DNA of 64,000 nucleotides. It comes from Beta vulgaris subsp. vulgaris (lineage: Eukaryota > Streptophyta > Magnoliopsida > Caryophyllales > Amaranthaceae). Where the stretch lies: contig NC_079209.1 of NCBI RefSeq assembly GCF_026745355.1, positions 31,344,944 to 31,408,943 on the forward strand, given 5' to 3'. Of the stretch, positions 10,371 through 21,816 are shown piece after piece; the first letter of the stretch is position 1, and each line of letters starts with the position of its first letter. Made by a program: the position numbers and the translations under genes. The notes below the pieces were generated by a model. That model was not told where the DNA came from. It was given only the letters and a program-made list of their open reading frames with translations, and made no database searches.

Positions 10371-10760
10371 TGATTTTTTTTTTTTTTTGCATCACAGCAG
10401 CACATCACAGCAGCACAACACAACAGCACAACACAACAGCACAACACAACATCATCCTGCATGCATCACAGCAGCCCTAACCACCCTCACACCCACCCCT
10501 GCCCACCCTCCACTGCCCACACTCACACCCCACTGCCCCCCTCCCCACTGCCCCCCTCCCAGCCCCCACCCCCACCACTGCCCCTCCCAGCCCCCACCCC
10601 CACCACACTGCCCCACCCCACTCCCCCTTCCCAGCCCCCACCCCACACCAGCAGCCCCCACCCCACCCCTACCCCCACCCAAAACCTCCCTTGGACAAAT
10701 AAAATTGCAAATTGCAGTACGATGATATATGACAAGTGGAGAGGTAATAATTAACTTCAA
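10371..10760. repeat. C-rich low-complexity tract
   Basis: A T run is followed by CACAACAGCA repeats and then by CCCCACCC/CTGCCC repeats to about 10680. Open frames exist on both strands (proline-rich one way, glycine-rich the other), but they result from base composition. The tract lies between the left subterminal repeats and the 3' end of the tnp1-type gene. Confidence 0.75.
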
Positions 10761-10829
10761 ATATATTTAATAATGTAAAAAGTGTACATAGGATTGATAG
10801 AAACTAGTACATTCGAGCTAAATCTCATC

Positions 10830-13800
10830 CTATGGAATCATCGGTAATGTGGGACGCCAATTATCCCGAACTTCATCAATTTCTTCTTTGGTGAAGTTCC
10901 TCAAACGTGGTGTGGAATTCGCATAAACCTTGCAAAAAAACCAAGGAATAAACACATATATAAGAATTCAATCATATTACCGTAGTTAGTACTTCTAAAA
11001 ATGACATATACCTTCCTGAAATTCAATCAAAATCAAATGCAAGCCTAAAAGTCTACACACTAGTTATAATATATCTCATATAATCATGTTCAAAGAAAAT
11101 TTGGGGTTAAATGACTTAATAAGTACATTTTGGGAGCGAAAAGGCCAAAATAGGTAGGAAATGGCCTTTTTGTTCCCGAAATGCAACCAACAACAAATGC
11201 AAGCCTAAGAATCTACATACTAGTTATATTATGCCTCATATAATCATGTTCAAAGAGAATTTGGGGTTAAATCACTTCATAAGTACATTTTGGGAGCGAA
11301 AAGGCCAAAAATAGGCCGAAAATGGCCTTTTCGTTCCCGAAATGCAACCAACAACATATGCAAGCCTAAAATCTACATACTAGTTATATTATGCCTCATA
11401 TAATCATGTTCAAAGAAATTTGGGGTTAAATCACTTGATAAGTACATTTTGGGAGCGAAAAGGCCTAAAATAGGCCGGAAATGGCCTTTTCGTTCCCGAA
11501 ATGCAACAAACAACTATGCAAGCCTAAGAATCTACATACTAGTTATATTATGCCTCATATAATCATGTTCAAAGAGAATTTGGGGTTAAATCACTTCATA
11601 ACTACATTTTGGGAGCGAAAAGGCCAAAATAGGCCGGAAATGCAACAAACAACAATTGGAAACCTAAAAGTTACATACTTTCGAAATACCAACATCTTTG
11701 CAATAGTTGACGATATCGAGCATGAACCTCATGACGTAATACCCACACGCACGTCCACCTTCTTGTACCGGACACTAAAATTCACCAAAGATGCAATAAA
11801 TGACATGTTAGATGTGTATTATGTGTTTCTATAAAAGGATGCAAAAAATTACTCATGTTACCTCGACTAAATACCAAACAGGAGGTTTTGGTTGTCGAAG
11901 TCCAGATGCAGTAACTTTTCATCACACTACATCAATACATTATTATAAGATTAGATGTACATTTAATATTTAATAAGCTAAGTGTGCATATAGTTTCGAT
12001 TAGGCTACCTATTTAACAATGATTTGACTAGTAAGGACCGTATTGTTCCTTTACGCAAAGAATCAAAGTGGTAGACTTCGTTACGTGACAAACATATTGC
12101 AATCAGTGTCCAATGGTTCCTACAACAATAAAAATGTTATTATTATCGTAGAACAACTAATAGGTCAATTTAATTAAAGTAATAAAAAGTGAGTTTAAGA
12201 AGCATACGATTCAATGTAAGGAAGAAGAATGATCTTATATCCAATACGAGAAATGCGTTCAAAGAATCCTTGAGATATGCTTTCACCTCCTTTTCGTTTT
12301 GTACGCAACTGTTATCTCGTACAAAGCTTGGACATAACCAACCAAACATTGGCTGACTAGATGCCTCAAACATTGTATAATAGCCTGAGAATTCATATTG
12401 ATAAAAATAAAACTTACTTATTATGGAAGTTATATTAGTTGGATTGAATACTACTTAATTAAGGCATATATGTATATTTATTAATTTAATATACTAATAA
12501 AGTATTACCTCATGAATGTTTGTATCATGGAAACATTCAACTCTTCTCAAGTAAGAATTCTTTAATATACCTTAGAAATGAAGGTCGATGTTTCCTCAAT
12601 GTAGTGGAATTGGTGGTCCGACAACTTAATCTCAATCATTGCTTCATCGTCTGCATCGCTAACGCACTCATGTAGCCAGAAGCACGGTTGAGTAAGGCCT
12701 TGCACCACCTCCATATCCGTAATGAGTGGAGACTTTGCCGTAGAAACATTTACTTTCTCCACTTGGGCACGTCGGCCTCCCTGAGGTGAAGCTACCTTCT
12801 TTCCCTTCCTGTCGGCCTTCCCCAACCCTAGTAATTAGTTAAATTAAAAATATTACTGACAATCATATATAGGAACTATAAAAGAAAACTATGTATATAA
12901 CTTATGTTAATCATTGTACCTGATTGATAACCGCACCAATGCACGCGGCCATAGAAATAACTGCCAAGGGCATCAGTCAATAACTGTACACCAACTTCTG
13001 CATTCGGCAGCGGAAGAGGAAATGCTTCGAAACCGGGCACAATGTCTGAAACGCTGACCACATAGTGAATATCAGCGACTGGCTGGTTGTGCAATCGTAC
13101 CCGGTCCCTAGGGGGCTGTGCAGATCCATAAGCAACGATAATGAAACTACCATGACCATCTCCTTGATTTAATAGCTCACATGGTGTCTCTTCCTTTAAA
13201 AAAAAACTCTATTCATAGTTAGTCTATGAAACAACATATATATAGTAAGAACTATGATTAGAACAATAGTTGTGATATTAAATGATTACCGTGAACTCCG
13301 GATCTGGATGAGGCTGCGTAGGAACAGGCTGCGTAGGAACACTGCCCTGCGAGAAAGCACCAAAAGTCGGTAAGCCCATCTGCGCCAAAATGGCGTTGAA
13401 ATTCTGAGTCATCTCCACTGAGCTCCTCCCGAATTGGGCTTTCATAGCCTCCACATCTATGGAAGCTGCTGAATTGACACTAGAGGCACTGGATTTTGAC
13501 ACTGGAGGCACTGGATTTTGACGTACAGGTGTATTGATCACCAGACACCTTTCTGACCCCGAGGCGGACACTCCTACGCCCCTCACACGTCCATACTGGT
13601 CCCGTCCTAGAGTCTCGTGTAAGGCATCAACTTGTCCTCTAGGAGTGAACTCACCAGTTGCCTCCTTTTCCTTCAAGCCAATCTGCATAAGGATAAGAGA
13701 AAATACTCGTGAGCGCACAAGTTATATTATTATGTATACCTTATCAAAAACTTATAATATGTACTTACAATGGCATTAGCTATCTGTTTTGTTCCGGGAT

Positions 13801-14858
13801 CAGGTATGACTCTCTGTCCCTTTGCATCAACCCCATGCATGGAACACCACCAATCGAGCGCTCTATCTGGTTGCCGCTGTGCAACTGTCGTCGTAGAGCT
13901 AGTGCCCGATGCCGTGGTCGACGCAATCGTGGGGTAATGGTCATACATCCACGATTCTCTCGCCTGACCATACGACTGAGCACCCAGATGGTGATAGTTA
14001 CCTAGCTTTTGCATTCGCGCTATTTTCTCACGAGATGCCTGAAACACACAAATATAAACAAAGGTTAGATATGGTGTTATACAATAATATTGGATCTAAA
14101 AGTATTAAATCTTAGCAAAAAAAAATATTCTTACAACAGCTTCTGGGGTTGTTTTTTGTGCAACAAATGCATGCCACTCCTCAGCTGTGATATGCCTCCA
14201 TATCTGATATGGAAGCTTGGAGGGCTCCTCAAATGATGTGTCCGGTGAAGCCTCAGAAGAAGGTGTTCTCCCCCTAGATTTTCTTCTTCTTTGTTCCCCG
14301 ACTTTTCTCCGCTTCGTGATCCACCCCGACACTAGCTTGGCCTTGAAGTCTCGGAACCTCTGGGCAACCGCGGATAGAAACAAATTCTTCTTGCTTTCAT
14401 TTGGAATATGGAATTGATTCTACAAAGAACGCATTTCACAAATTAGTAAATATTACATAGTATATTTAACTAAAGTGTTAAGATTCTAAACGTAATTGTA
14501 CCGAATCTTACCATAGTATCTTCCCAAATCATCTTCTTCAAAGACTCGGGGCCTCTTTCCATGAGTGGAGAATGGAGAGCTTATGCATGCAAATCCCAAC
14601 TTGCATGGCATACTTTTGACGCCATTTTCCACAAGGTTGCCCCAAATGATCGTAATCCAAAGTCATTAGGGTGGGTTTCCCTAGTGACTTTGTAGGTCCC
14701 CTTCCTTTCCTCTTTTTCGTCTCCAAGTTCTTACTTGGCCTTTGTAAACCTTTTTCTTCACGGCGAGCCATAACCAATTGCCCCTGTTCCTTTTTGTAAT
14801 CAAAACACTCATCCTCGGTAGTGTGTTCCGCACTCGTATCCGTATGCACCTCCGCCAT
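10830..14858 (-). pseudogene. CACTA tnp1-type gene with Ulp1 (C48) protease domain, multi-exon
   Basis: Exons by GT/AG borders and reading, minus strand: 14858-14512, 14419-14135, 14038-13769, 13682-13290, 13193-12920, 12827-12571, a small one near 12542-12509, 12384-12208, 12119-12009, one near 11915-11856, 11774-11679, and 10928-10830 ending in TAG. Exons 1-4 match the Transposase_24 (En/Spm, plant) domain: KRKGRGPTKSLGKPTL, then KYAMQVGICMHKLSILHSWK, AQRFRDFKAKLVSGW, ITAEEWHAFV and YGRVRGVGVSASGSERC. The later exons form a Ulp1-like cysteine protease: FGWLCPSFV, then HWTLIAICLSRNEVYHFDSL (His and Asp), then CPVQEGGRACGYYVMRFMLD (Cys). The end is NFTKEEIDEVRDNWRP. Ulp1 enzymes cleave SUMO-like conjugates; the role in CACTA elements is unknown. 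At least two one-base frameshifts (exon 1 end near 14545; exon near 12240) probably inactivate it. ATG at 14858 gives MAEVHTD; an upstream ATG at 14876 is also possible. Confidence 0.85.
11030..11662. repeat. Tandem repeat, about 160 bp unit, four copies
   Basis: The word TAATCATGTTCAAAGA recurs at about 11081, 11241, 11401 and 11560, a period of 159-160. Each unit also holds TTTGGGAGCGAAAAGGCC and GGAAATGGCC. The array lies inside the last intron of the tnp1/Ulp1 gene, between the catalytic-Cys exon and the last exon. Confidence 0.9.
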
Positions 14859-15006
14859 GTCCCTGAAAATATACAAACATACGCATTAATAAAAAAAAAC
14901 ACATTTAGTACGAGAAGGGGCTGTTTAGTGGGCAGCAGGGGGCACGAGGGTGTGCAGCAAGGGGTGAGGGGCGTGGGCAGCAAGGGGGAGGGGGGTGTGC
15001 ACGGGG
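14513..15006 (-). other. tnp1 exon 1 upstream and G-rich tract
   Basis: Upstream of the tnp1 start (14858) a G-rich tract of GGGCAGCAGGGGG-like repeats fills about 14925-15006, up to the 160-bp repeat array. It resembles, as complement, the C-rich tract at 10480-10680. A promoter may lie here, but no TATA box is convincing. Confidence 0.4.
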
Positions 15007-15436
15007 AGGGAAAAGGCCAAAATAGGCCGGAAATGGCCTTTCGTTCCCGAAATGCAACCAACAACAAATTAAAGCCTAAGAATCTACATACTAGTTATAT
15101 TATACCTCATATAATCATGTTCAAAGAAAATTTGGGGTTAAATGACTCGATAAGTACGATTTGGGAGCGAAAAGGCCAAAATAGGCCGGAAATGGCCTTT
15201 TCGTTCCCGAAATGCAACCAACAACAAATTAAAGCCTAAGAATCTATATACTAGTTATATTATACCTCATATAATCATGTTCAAAGAATATATGGGGTTA
15301 AATCACTCGATAAGTACGATTTGGGAGCGAAAAGGCCAAGATAGGCCAAAATAGGCCGGAAATGGCCTTTTCGTTCCCAAAATGCAACCAACAACAAATT
15401 AAAGCCTAAGAATCTACATACTAGTTATATTATACC
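15007..15436. repeat. Second array of the same 160-bp repeat, about 2.6 copies
   Basis: The TAATCATGTTCAAAGA word is at 15112 and 15272, and its left flank CTAGTTATATTATACCTCAT recurs at 15421 with a small insertion. The unit is the same as at 11030-11662. The array lies directly downstream of the tnp2 reading and the frame ends at its edge, so it probably replaces or separates lost 3' exons. Confidence 0.9.
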
Positions 15437-16731
15437 TCATATTTCTTGTAATCGCCCATAATAGTTGCTTTCAGCATGTACATGCGACTTATCTTTCGAG
15501 CTTGCATATTGTGTAGACGACACCACAAGTGAAACACCACTATTTTGTTGCGATCTTGACTTCAGATCTTGACGTTCAGTCCAAAACGTATACCCATTAA
15601 TATCATAACCCTCATAAGAGCGTACAACTTCACGAGGACCAAATGCTAACCACTTGAATGTTTCAGGAACACTTTCATCCAAATCATTGAGTACTCGTTT
15701 ATGAAACCAATCAATGAAAGTCTTGTTATGCATTTGCGTCAATGCCCTCACTCCTTTTCCAGGATTGCTAACACGTAATTCCTCCATATGTTCACTTTTA
15801 AATAAGGATGGACATCTGGTACGTGATGCAATACAAATAAGCCGGATGCTTGAGCAGACCGTCTTTCTTCTTACGATCTGCATGCCACCTCAAATTCTTC
15901 GCATCTTCTTTAATTGAGAACATGCGCTTAAATCTAGGTATTATGGGTAGATACCACAACACCTTGGCTGGTGGTCCTTCACTACCTCCAGCTCCTTCAC
16001 GCTTGTACCTCGATAATCCACAACGTGGACACTCATGTAAATGCTCATACTCATTACGATAAAGCACACAATCGTTAGGACAAGCATGTATCCGCTCGTA
16101 CTCTAAACCCAAAGGACACATCAGCTTCTTCGCATAATAGTACGACTTTGGCAGTTCATTTCCATCAGGGAGCATCTCAGCTAAAACTTCCAACAACGAT
16201 GTGAAACTAGAGTCCGTCCAACCAGTGTTCGACTTAATGTTGAACAGAGTTACCACCGCGGACAGTTTGGTGTACTTTGTACAACTTGGATACAACGGCT
16301 TTTCAGCAGCCTGAGACATAGACTAAAAAATACGAGGTCGTCTACACGACTGATCTTCAACCTCGTGTATCATCTCGTCTACCCGATCCCTATCATCATC
16401 TTCAAGTTCATCATCCAAATTCTCATCCCCTAACTCATCATCATCCTTCTTTTTTTCTTCACATACATCATTCTTTACTCCAGAGCTTCCCATATACCTC
16501 CCCTGCTCACCATGCCAAACCCATACGTGGTATTGAGGCCTAAACCCACGACGAAAGACATGCTCCCTAACCACATGTATACTACTAACCTTGCTCACAT
16601 TTCTACAATCCAAGCCAGGACAATAAAAGTCGACTGCTCCAGAGGATGTTTGATATTCTAATGCACTTCTACAGAATTCCGAGACCCAAACTCAATCGAT
16701 TCACGACTCCATACATCCAAGTACGATCCAT
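15437..16731 (-). pseudogene. CACTA tnp2 transposase, internally deleted
   Basis: The N terminus MDRTWMYGVVNRLS starts at ATG 16731-16729. A frameshift follows, then FYCPGLDCRNVSKV and HVWVWHGEQG, an acidic stretch, a stop codon near 16322, then AAEKPLYPSCTKYTKLSAV, RIHACPNDCVLYRNEYEHL, CPRCGLSRYKRE and PAKVLWYLPIIPRFKRMFS. These are hallmarks of the tnp2 family (Transposase_21). At about 15840 the reading jumps from KKKDGLLKHPA straight to EHMEELRVSN, HNKTFIDWF, PREVVRSYEGYDINGYTF and QQNSGVSLV, the C-terminal domain that normally follows several hundred residues later. The DDE catalytic core is therefore missing. The protein normally cuts CACTA ends. This copy cannot encode an active one. 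Confidence 0.92.
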
Positions 16732-17535
16732 CTCATTCAAGAAGACCACCTCTAATAATTAAACACAACATTCATTATAATAATCAATCATTATTAAAGT
16801 ACATACACTCACATATTCAAATCACACACGTATACAACAAGCTAAGATAGTGACATGTTCAATTGTATGCATGCAGTCGAAGATCCTTATCACTCCAACC
16901 TAACTCATCCTTGGACGTCTAATCTCACTAGTGAATATATGCCAACTTTTCAATTCTAAGGAAAATCCGACAACATTTCCCTACAGTTCTCCAAGTACAC
17001 AATGTAGATAATTGCTTATCTACATATGTACACAGAGAACAATGTAGAGAAACGGTAAGCCAAGATGTTCCTTAGAATTGAAAAGAAGACACACATTCAC
17101 CACCTAAGTAAGATCAAACGTCCAAGAACAGTCCCAAACCGGGGACTATTCAAGACTTACTCCTAATGAGTAAGTCTTGAACGGGTATCTAGGCATATAT
17201 GATGATGATTCAAACAACTTGTAGATTTCATATATAGCTAAATCACATTGCGTTTTCATACAATATCATATCAACAAATATATGTACATATAAATAATAC
17301 ATATATACATCACTAAATTATCAACTTTGTCTACATGTTAAAGTAGTTACCTCTTAACACCAACGACGAGCAATGAAGAGAAAAGAGATACTTGGAACTT
17401 TACTTGCCTCCCTTAGCCTCTTCTTCCTACAATTGACAAAACCCACATTGCACATTAACCATTTAATTCAATTAAGAAAAACAAAAGCAACTTAAAAACA
17501 AAATTAATTCATACCTAATTAACCACTCAAATGGT
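16732..17535 (-). other. tnp2 upstream region, non-coding
   Basis: About 800 AT-rich bases upstream of the tnp2 start hold no recognisable coding sequence. They probably contain the 5' untranslated exon(s) and promoter of the CACTA genes; no specific promoter motif is clear. Confidence 0.4.
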
Positions 17536-17950
17536 GGAGAAGAGAAGAAAAGAGAAGAGAAGAGAAGGGGGGTGGTGCGCAAGGTGGTGGTGCGCAAAGT
17601 GGTGGGCACAATGTGGGAGGTGGTGCGCAATGTGGCGGTGCCAATGTGGTGGTGCGCAAAAGTCAATGCGCTCGCTCGTAGTGGTGGAGCAAGGTGTTGG
17701 CAGCAGTAGTGGTGGTGGTGCTCGAATTAAGGCAGTAGTAGTGGTGGTGTGGGTGGTGCACTCGAATTAGGGCAGCAGTAGTGGTGGTGGTGGTGGTGGT
17801 GGTGCAACACTTGAATTAGGGTAGTGGTGGTGGGTGCAACACTCGAAGAGAAGGGGGGTGCTCGCTCGTAATTTTCTAAGGGAGGGAAATTGAAAGAGGG
17901 AAATAGAAAGATACAGTAAATCACGCACTAAGTCAGCAAAAAAAAAAAAA
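17536..17950. repeat. GTGGTG-rich low-complexity tract
   Basis: Runs of GTGGTGGTGGTG, GTGGTGCGCAA and GCAGTAGTGGTGG fill about 17560-17860. The frames seen on either strand are products of the repeat. The tract lies next to the right subterminal repeats, mirroring the C-rich tract at the left end. Confidence 0.8.
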
Positions 17951-18231
17951 ATTGGAAGTAGGGCTGCGCTAGACAAAAAAAGCGCAGCCCTTCTGAAAGT
18001 GTAGGGCTGCGCTTTTTTAAAAGCGCAGCCCTTCTAATGTGAGAAGGGCTGCGCTTTTTCATAAAGCGCAGCCCTACTAACTGAAAGGCTGCGCTTTTTT
18101 AAAAAATCGCAGCCATTCTGCTATGTAGGGCTGCGCCATTTTAAAAAAGCGCAGCCCTTCATTAATAGGGTTGCGCTTTTATCAAAAGCGCAGCCCTTCT
18201 TGCGCAGCCCTTCTGTTTTTTTCCCCTAGTG
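17951..18231. repeat. CACTA right terminal and subterminal repeats
   Basis: At least ten copies of GGGCTGCGC/GCGCAGCCC alternate in orientation, e.g. AGGGCTGCGCTTTTTTAAAA followed by GCGCAGCCCT, so most neighbouring copies form perfect hairpins. The terminus is CCCCTAGTG. They mirror the left end and are the expected transposase/TNPA binding platform. Confidence 0.88.
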
Positions 18232-18234
18232 ATA

Positions 18235-18574
18235 GGAATTTCCAATACTATAAATATCCCCAGTCTCATAAATGAACATGTATTTAATTTTAACCTAACA
18301 AACTAGAGCATCTCTCTCTAGACTTTCTCATCAACAGACTTGAGCGTCAGAGAGGCGATCCCGAAACAACTCCCAGGGTAGTCTAATAGTGTTTTCCAGG
18401 TTTCCGGCGTATGTACAATCGATTCAGGCGAACACTCTTGGGGTTCAATCCTACTCCGCACACATCAGTAATCATCAATTTCTAGACATAACCAGTTGGA
18501 CGTCGCCTTTGAGAAGATACAAATAAAGCTACTTCACCTCCACTCAGAAATATTTACCTCATTGTCACTCAGCA
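18235..18574 (+). repeat. Tat-A 5' LTR, part 2, and leader
   Basis: This continues the LTR right of the CACTA TSD. A TATA box TATAAATA is at 18249-18256. The end is put near 18493 (ATAACCA) because the next bases, TTGGACGTCGCC, look like a degraded form of the TTTGGCGCCG primer site of Tat-B. The leader up to the gag ATG is about 80 bases. Confidence 0.5.
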
Positions 18575-20214
18575 ATGGCCCCAGCCAAGAGCACTCGCGG
18601 TAAATAACCTTTAACACAGGCTCAAAGATCCGAACGGGCACCCTCGCCCTCCCATCATCATAGGTCCGAACGGGTACCTTCACCCTCCATCGGTCTCCCA
18701 TAGTCCAGACCATCGATCCTAACCAAGAGCAATCCAATGGTGATCGACCAACTCCCTCCTAACAACTGTAAAAAGCCGACCCTCAACCCCTGTTTGCAGC
18801 AGATATCACCCTGATAGTTGCTTAGCGTCAACAAACCTTATAGCGTAGCATAATAGATATGCCTATTGCCCTACAACAGGGACATGCTCAGCCTGACCCT
18901 CATGTCCTACCCGAGCTTAAGAAACAAGCACTAGTACGTTCCCAAAGGGAAGAACACAACCCCCGCTCCATCCATGGTCAGCCTAGTCGGCAATGACCTG
19001 GAGAGAGGGAACCTAGCCAACATGATCGACAGAGATCTATGCAGGTTGAAGGCGACCGACACCCACCCAAAGAGAAACTTGCTCGGCGTGGGAAGGAGAC
19101 CCATATCTCCAAATCTCCTAGAGGCGACATGAGACACAAACCCATAAATGCTCGACATTTCCTCAACCAGAATCACCTTAGTTAGGGGTGTGATGTTAGG
19201 CATATTCTAAAAAAGAAAGTCGCTCAATGAGAGGGGCAAGGTGATTTGGCTCAGTCTAGCCCCCCTCGGGTCAACAGTGGAGCACTTGAGTTCATGATCC
19301 CATTTAGCCAAGAAATCCTAGAAGCACTTAGTTTAGAGAAAATCAAAACGCCAACCATTGAACCATTTGCACACCTAACCGACCCGGATGATGACATGGC
19401 CACGTACAGATCTTAGAGGAGAGTTTAGACCAACTGTGAAGCTACTTGGTGTCGTCTATGCCCTACTACACTCAAGGGCCTCACCCTAAATTGGTTCCAA
19501 GAACTGCTTGCACGCTTCATAACCGACTTCTCACTATTTGAGGAGCTATTCATCCACCAGTTCGTAGCAGGAAAAAGGTGGAAAAAGTCCAGTCTTCACC
19601 AGATGGTGGTAAAACAGGAGAAAAATGAAAGCCTGGTCGACTACATGAAAAGATTCAAAGAAGAATCACTGAAAGTTTTAGACTTACAAGATGTGGTAGC
19701 ATTCGCCGCCCTAATGTCTGGACTCCAACCTGATTGGTTGAGATGGTCCTTGGCCGAAAATAACTCGGACGACGAAAGTAAGAAGAGAAAGGAAGAAGAA
19801 AACCACAAGGACCAGCTAAAACAACAAAAAACGAGAGGTCGAGAGCCAGTGGTGTGAGTACCACAAAGACTGTGGACACACCACCAAGGATTATAGAGAA
19901 CTCAAGCAGTCCCTTGATAGCCTGGCAGATCAAGGCAATTTGAACCGCTACCTCAAGCACACAAGCGACGAGAAGGGCAAGCATAAGGTGGGTCAGTCGA
20001 ACAACAAAGACACCAAAGGATTCATTGGGGTCATAGCAAGTGATTTTCCATCAAGAGGCCTAACCAACCGACCTCGCAAAGCCCACCTACATAGTCTCAA
20101 GCACCATTGACGTCCACCACCCACGACCATACTGCCCCGTAATGAACTTTGGGGCATCCAGTCGGACCCTACACACACCCTACGACACCCCCCTAGTAAT
20201 CAAACTGTAAGTGG
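18575..20214 (+). pseudogene. Tat-A gag, decayed
   Basis: A likely start is ATG 18575-18577 (MAPAKSTRG), followed quickly by stops. The core is readable in pieces: PFSQEILEALSLEKIKTPTI and PFAHLTDPDDDMATY near 19290-19400; LNWFQELLARFITDFS near 19490; then 19603-19857, VVKQEKNESLVDYMKRFKEE and VVAFAALMSGLQPDWL. A nucleocapsid-like motif CEYHKDCGHTTKDYRELK follows near 19855. This is the gag layout of Tat-lineage gypsy elements. Gag forms the virus-like particle in the cytoplasm. Several stops and frame changes show it is dead. The reading is broken at 20219 by the Athila-like insertion and continues as pol at 27593. Confidence 0.8.
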
Positions 20215-20219
20215 CTAAC

Positions 20220-21816
20220 TGATAAGTGCCTATTTATACATATTTTTACCCTCTAATATAATACTTTTAGTGTCGTCTATTGAGTTATATGAGTTAAATA
20301 ATATACTTTTAGAATATTTCGGTTTAATTGCTTGATAATTATTTTTAGTGTTTAAAAGATGAATTTGTGTCTATATTAATTATTTATTGATAACCTATGT
20401 GAATAAAATTCGGAAAGATGCACTAAATTCGAGTATTACTAATTCTGCAGGGCTGATATAGTATTTTGGTCATATCTCAATCATATGGAATCAAAACAAG
20501 ACGATTCAAGTGGCTACGGAAAGCTGAGATCGAGACCTACAACTCCTTAGAAGAAAGCAAGAGCTAATTCAGCTGTTTACTTGGTTGAAATTACACTATA
20601 TGAAAGCAGCTCATATCTTTTAATTGTATGAAGGAGTTGAAATATTAATGGTTGGGCCCACATGTATTGCAAAGAAGAAATAAATCACGCAGCAAAGGAA
20701 AAGAAAAGGGGGCTGAAAGCCCAATTATTCACAAAAAAAAGAAAGAAAAGGATACAAAAAGCCAAATAAAAGGAAAGAAAAGCAGTAGTGAAAAAAAAAG
20801 AGGGTTTGGACTTTGGATATAAAAAACCCATGGGAAAATAGAAGGAGGCATTCTTGACGGAGGAAGGCTGATAAAAAATAAAGAGCCGACGGAAGGAATT
20901 GAGGAGATACGGAGACCAGAGCCACACGTAGGAGATGAAGGCGGGACGAAACAGAGTGATGGCGGTGGAATTTCATTCCAAAATTCGTCCCTCATGAGTT
21001 TTCTCTTTTATCTCTTTTCTTTGTTTTTATGTCTAATTTAGAGTAGTTTTACACTAGTAGGATCATGTAATTGAATCTTGTTATGGGTTTATGAGATTAT
21101 GATTTATGTTTGTTCAATTAATTAGTTTGATTGGGTATTCACAAAAATTTTATTGAGTTTATAATTTATGAATGTTAATTTTAGATTGATCATTATTCAT
21201 GGTTATTTGCTTGAATTAACAGTAATATTATTAGGTTGAAGCTTTCTTATCTGATGTTATTGCTGGAATTTTATGTGATATTAATTTTAATATAGTTGCA
21301 GCTTTCTGGCTTAATTAAAGTTAACTGATTGGTGCTCTTAAAGTGGTCAAGTTTGTTAATTTAATATATGCTTTCATTGTTAAATTGATATATTTGATTA
21401 GGACTGAACTTGCGTGCGTTCACGGGGTTTAGTTAGTATGAATTATAAAGCAACTAATTTTCTTGCGTTCAAGGGATTATTTGTTAACCAATCTATCTAC
21501 CGACTAGTTAAATGATTTAATGATTAAACCTTATCTCGAGAGGAAATTACATGTATCCTATTAGCTTCTTTATTATATTTTAAAACTGAATTTATTTCCT
21601 GCAATTTATATTTTTAATTTTAGTTTAATAGTTTCAGTATAATTCAGATATTTGAAACCCCCCAATTTATAAAATAGTAGTTATATATATAATTAAATAA
21701 TTAGTTTAAGATAATAACGCAGTCTCTATGGGTTTGACCCTTACTTTCCCTATCTATTTGTTAGAGTTAGTGAGTGATTTATAAATTTAATTTTGTTGCG
21801 GAAACGACTCGCACCA
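20220..21816 (+). repeat. 5' LTR of the Athila-like element
   Basis: 1597 bases, TG...CA. Direct repeat of 25976-27587. The long minus-strand frames near 20685-20995 also occur in the other LTR (26441-26750) because the LTRs are copies; they have no domain and are not called. Confidence 0.93.

Larger units (their letters stand above)
10156..18231 (-). mobile_element. Complete CACTA (EnSpm) transposon
   Basis: The left end reads CACTAGTGGAAAAAAGCAG and the right end ...TTTTTTCCCCTAGTG. Both are flanked by the 3-bp target duplication ATA (10153-10155 and 18232-18234), as expected for CACTA. Total length is 8076 bp. Both subterminal zones carry many copies of an AGGGCTGCGC word in both orientations. 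Two genes are on the minus strand: a tnp2-type transposase (15437-16731) and a tnp1-type gene with a Ulp1 protease domain (10830-14858). The tnp2 gene lacks its catalytic core, so the copy looks non-autonomous. It is inserted in the Tat-A 5' LTR. Confidence 0.95.

Noticed and set aside
10387..10760. Long overlapping frames on both strands (Pro-rich and Gly-rich)
   Set aside because: They follow a C-rich simple repeat; no start context, domain or splice link to the CACTA genes.
11030..11662. Regular spacing that could suggest a CRISPR array
   Set aside because: The whole 160-bp unit is repeated without unique spacers, inside an intron of a plant transposon gene.
13534..14005. Plus-strand frames of 81 and 98 residues
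   Set aside because: They are complements of tnp1 exons 3 and 4, whose minus-strand reading matches a known domain.
20685..20995. Minus-strand frames of 80-90 residues, repeated at 26441-26750
   Set aside because: They lie inside the two LTR copies of one element and are low-complexity Phe/Ser/Leu-rich. Duplication of the LTR explains the conservation.
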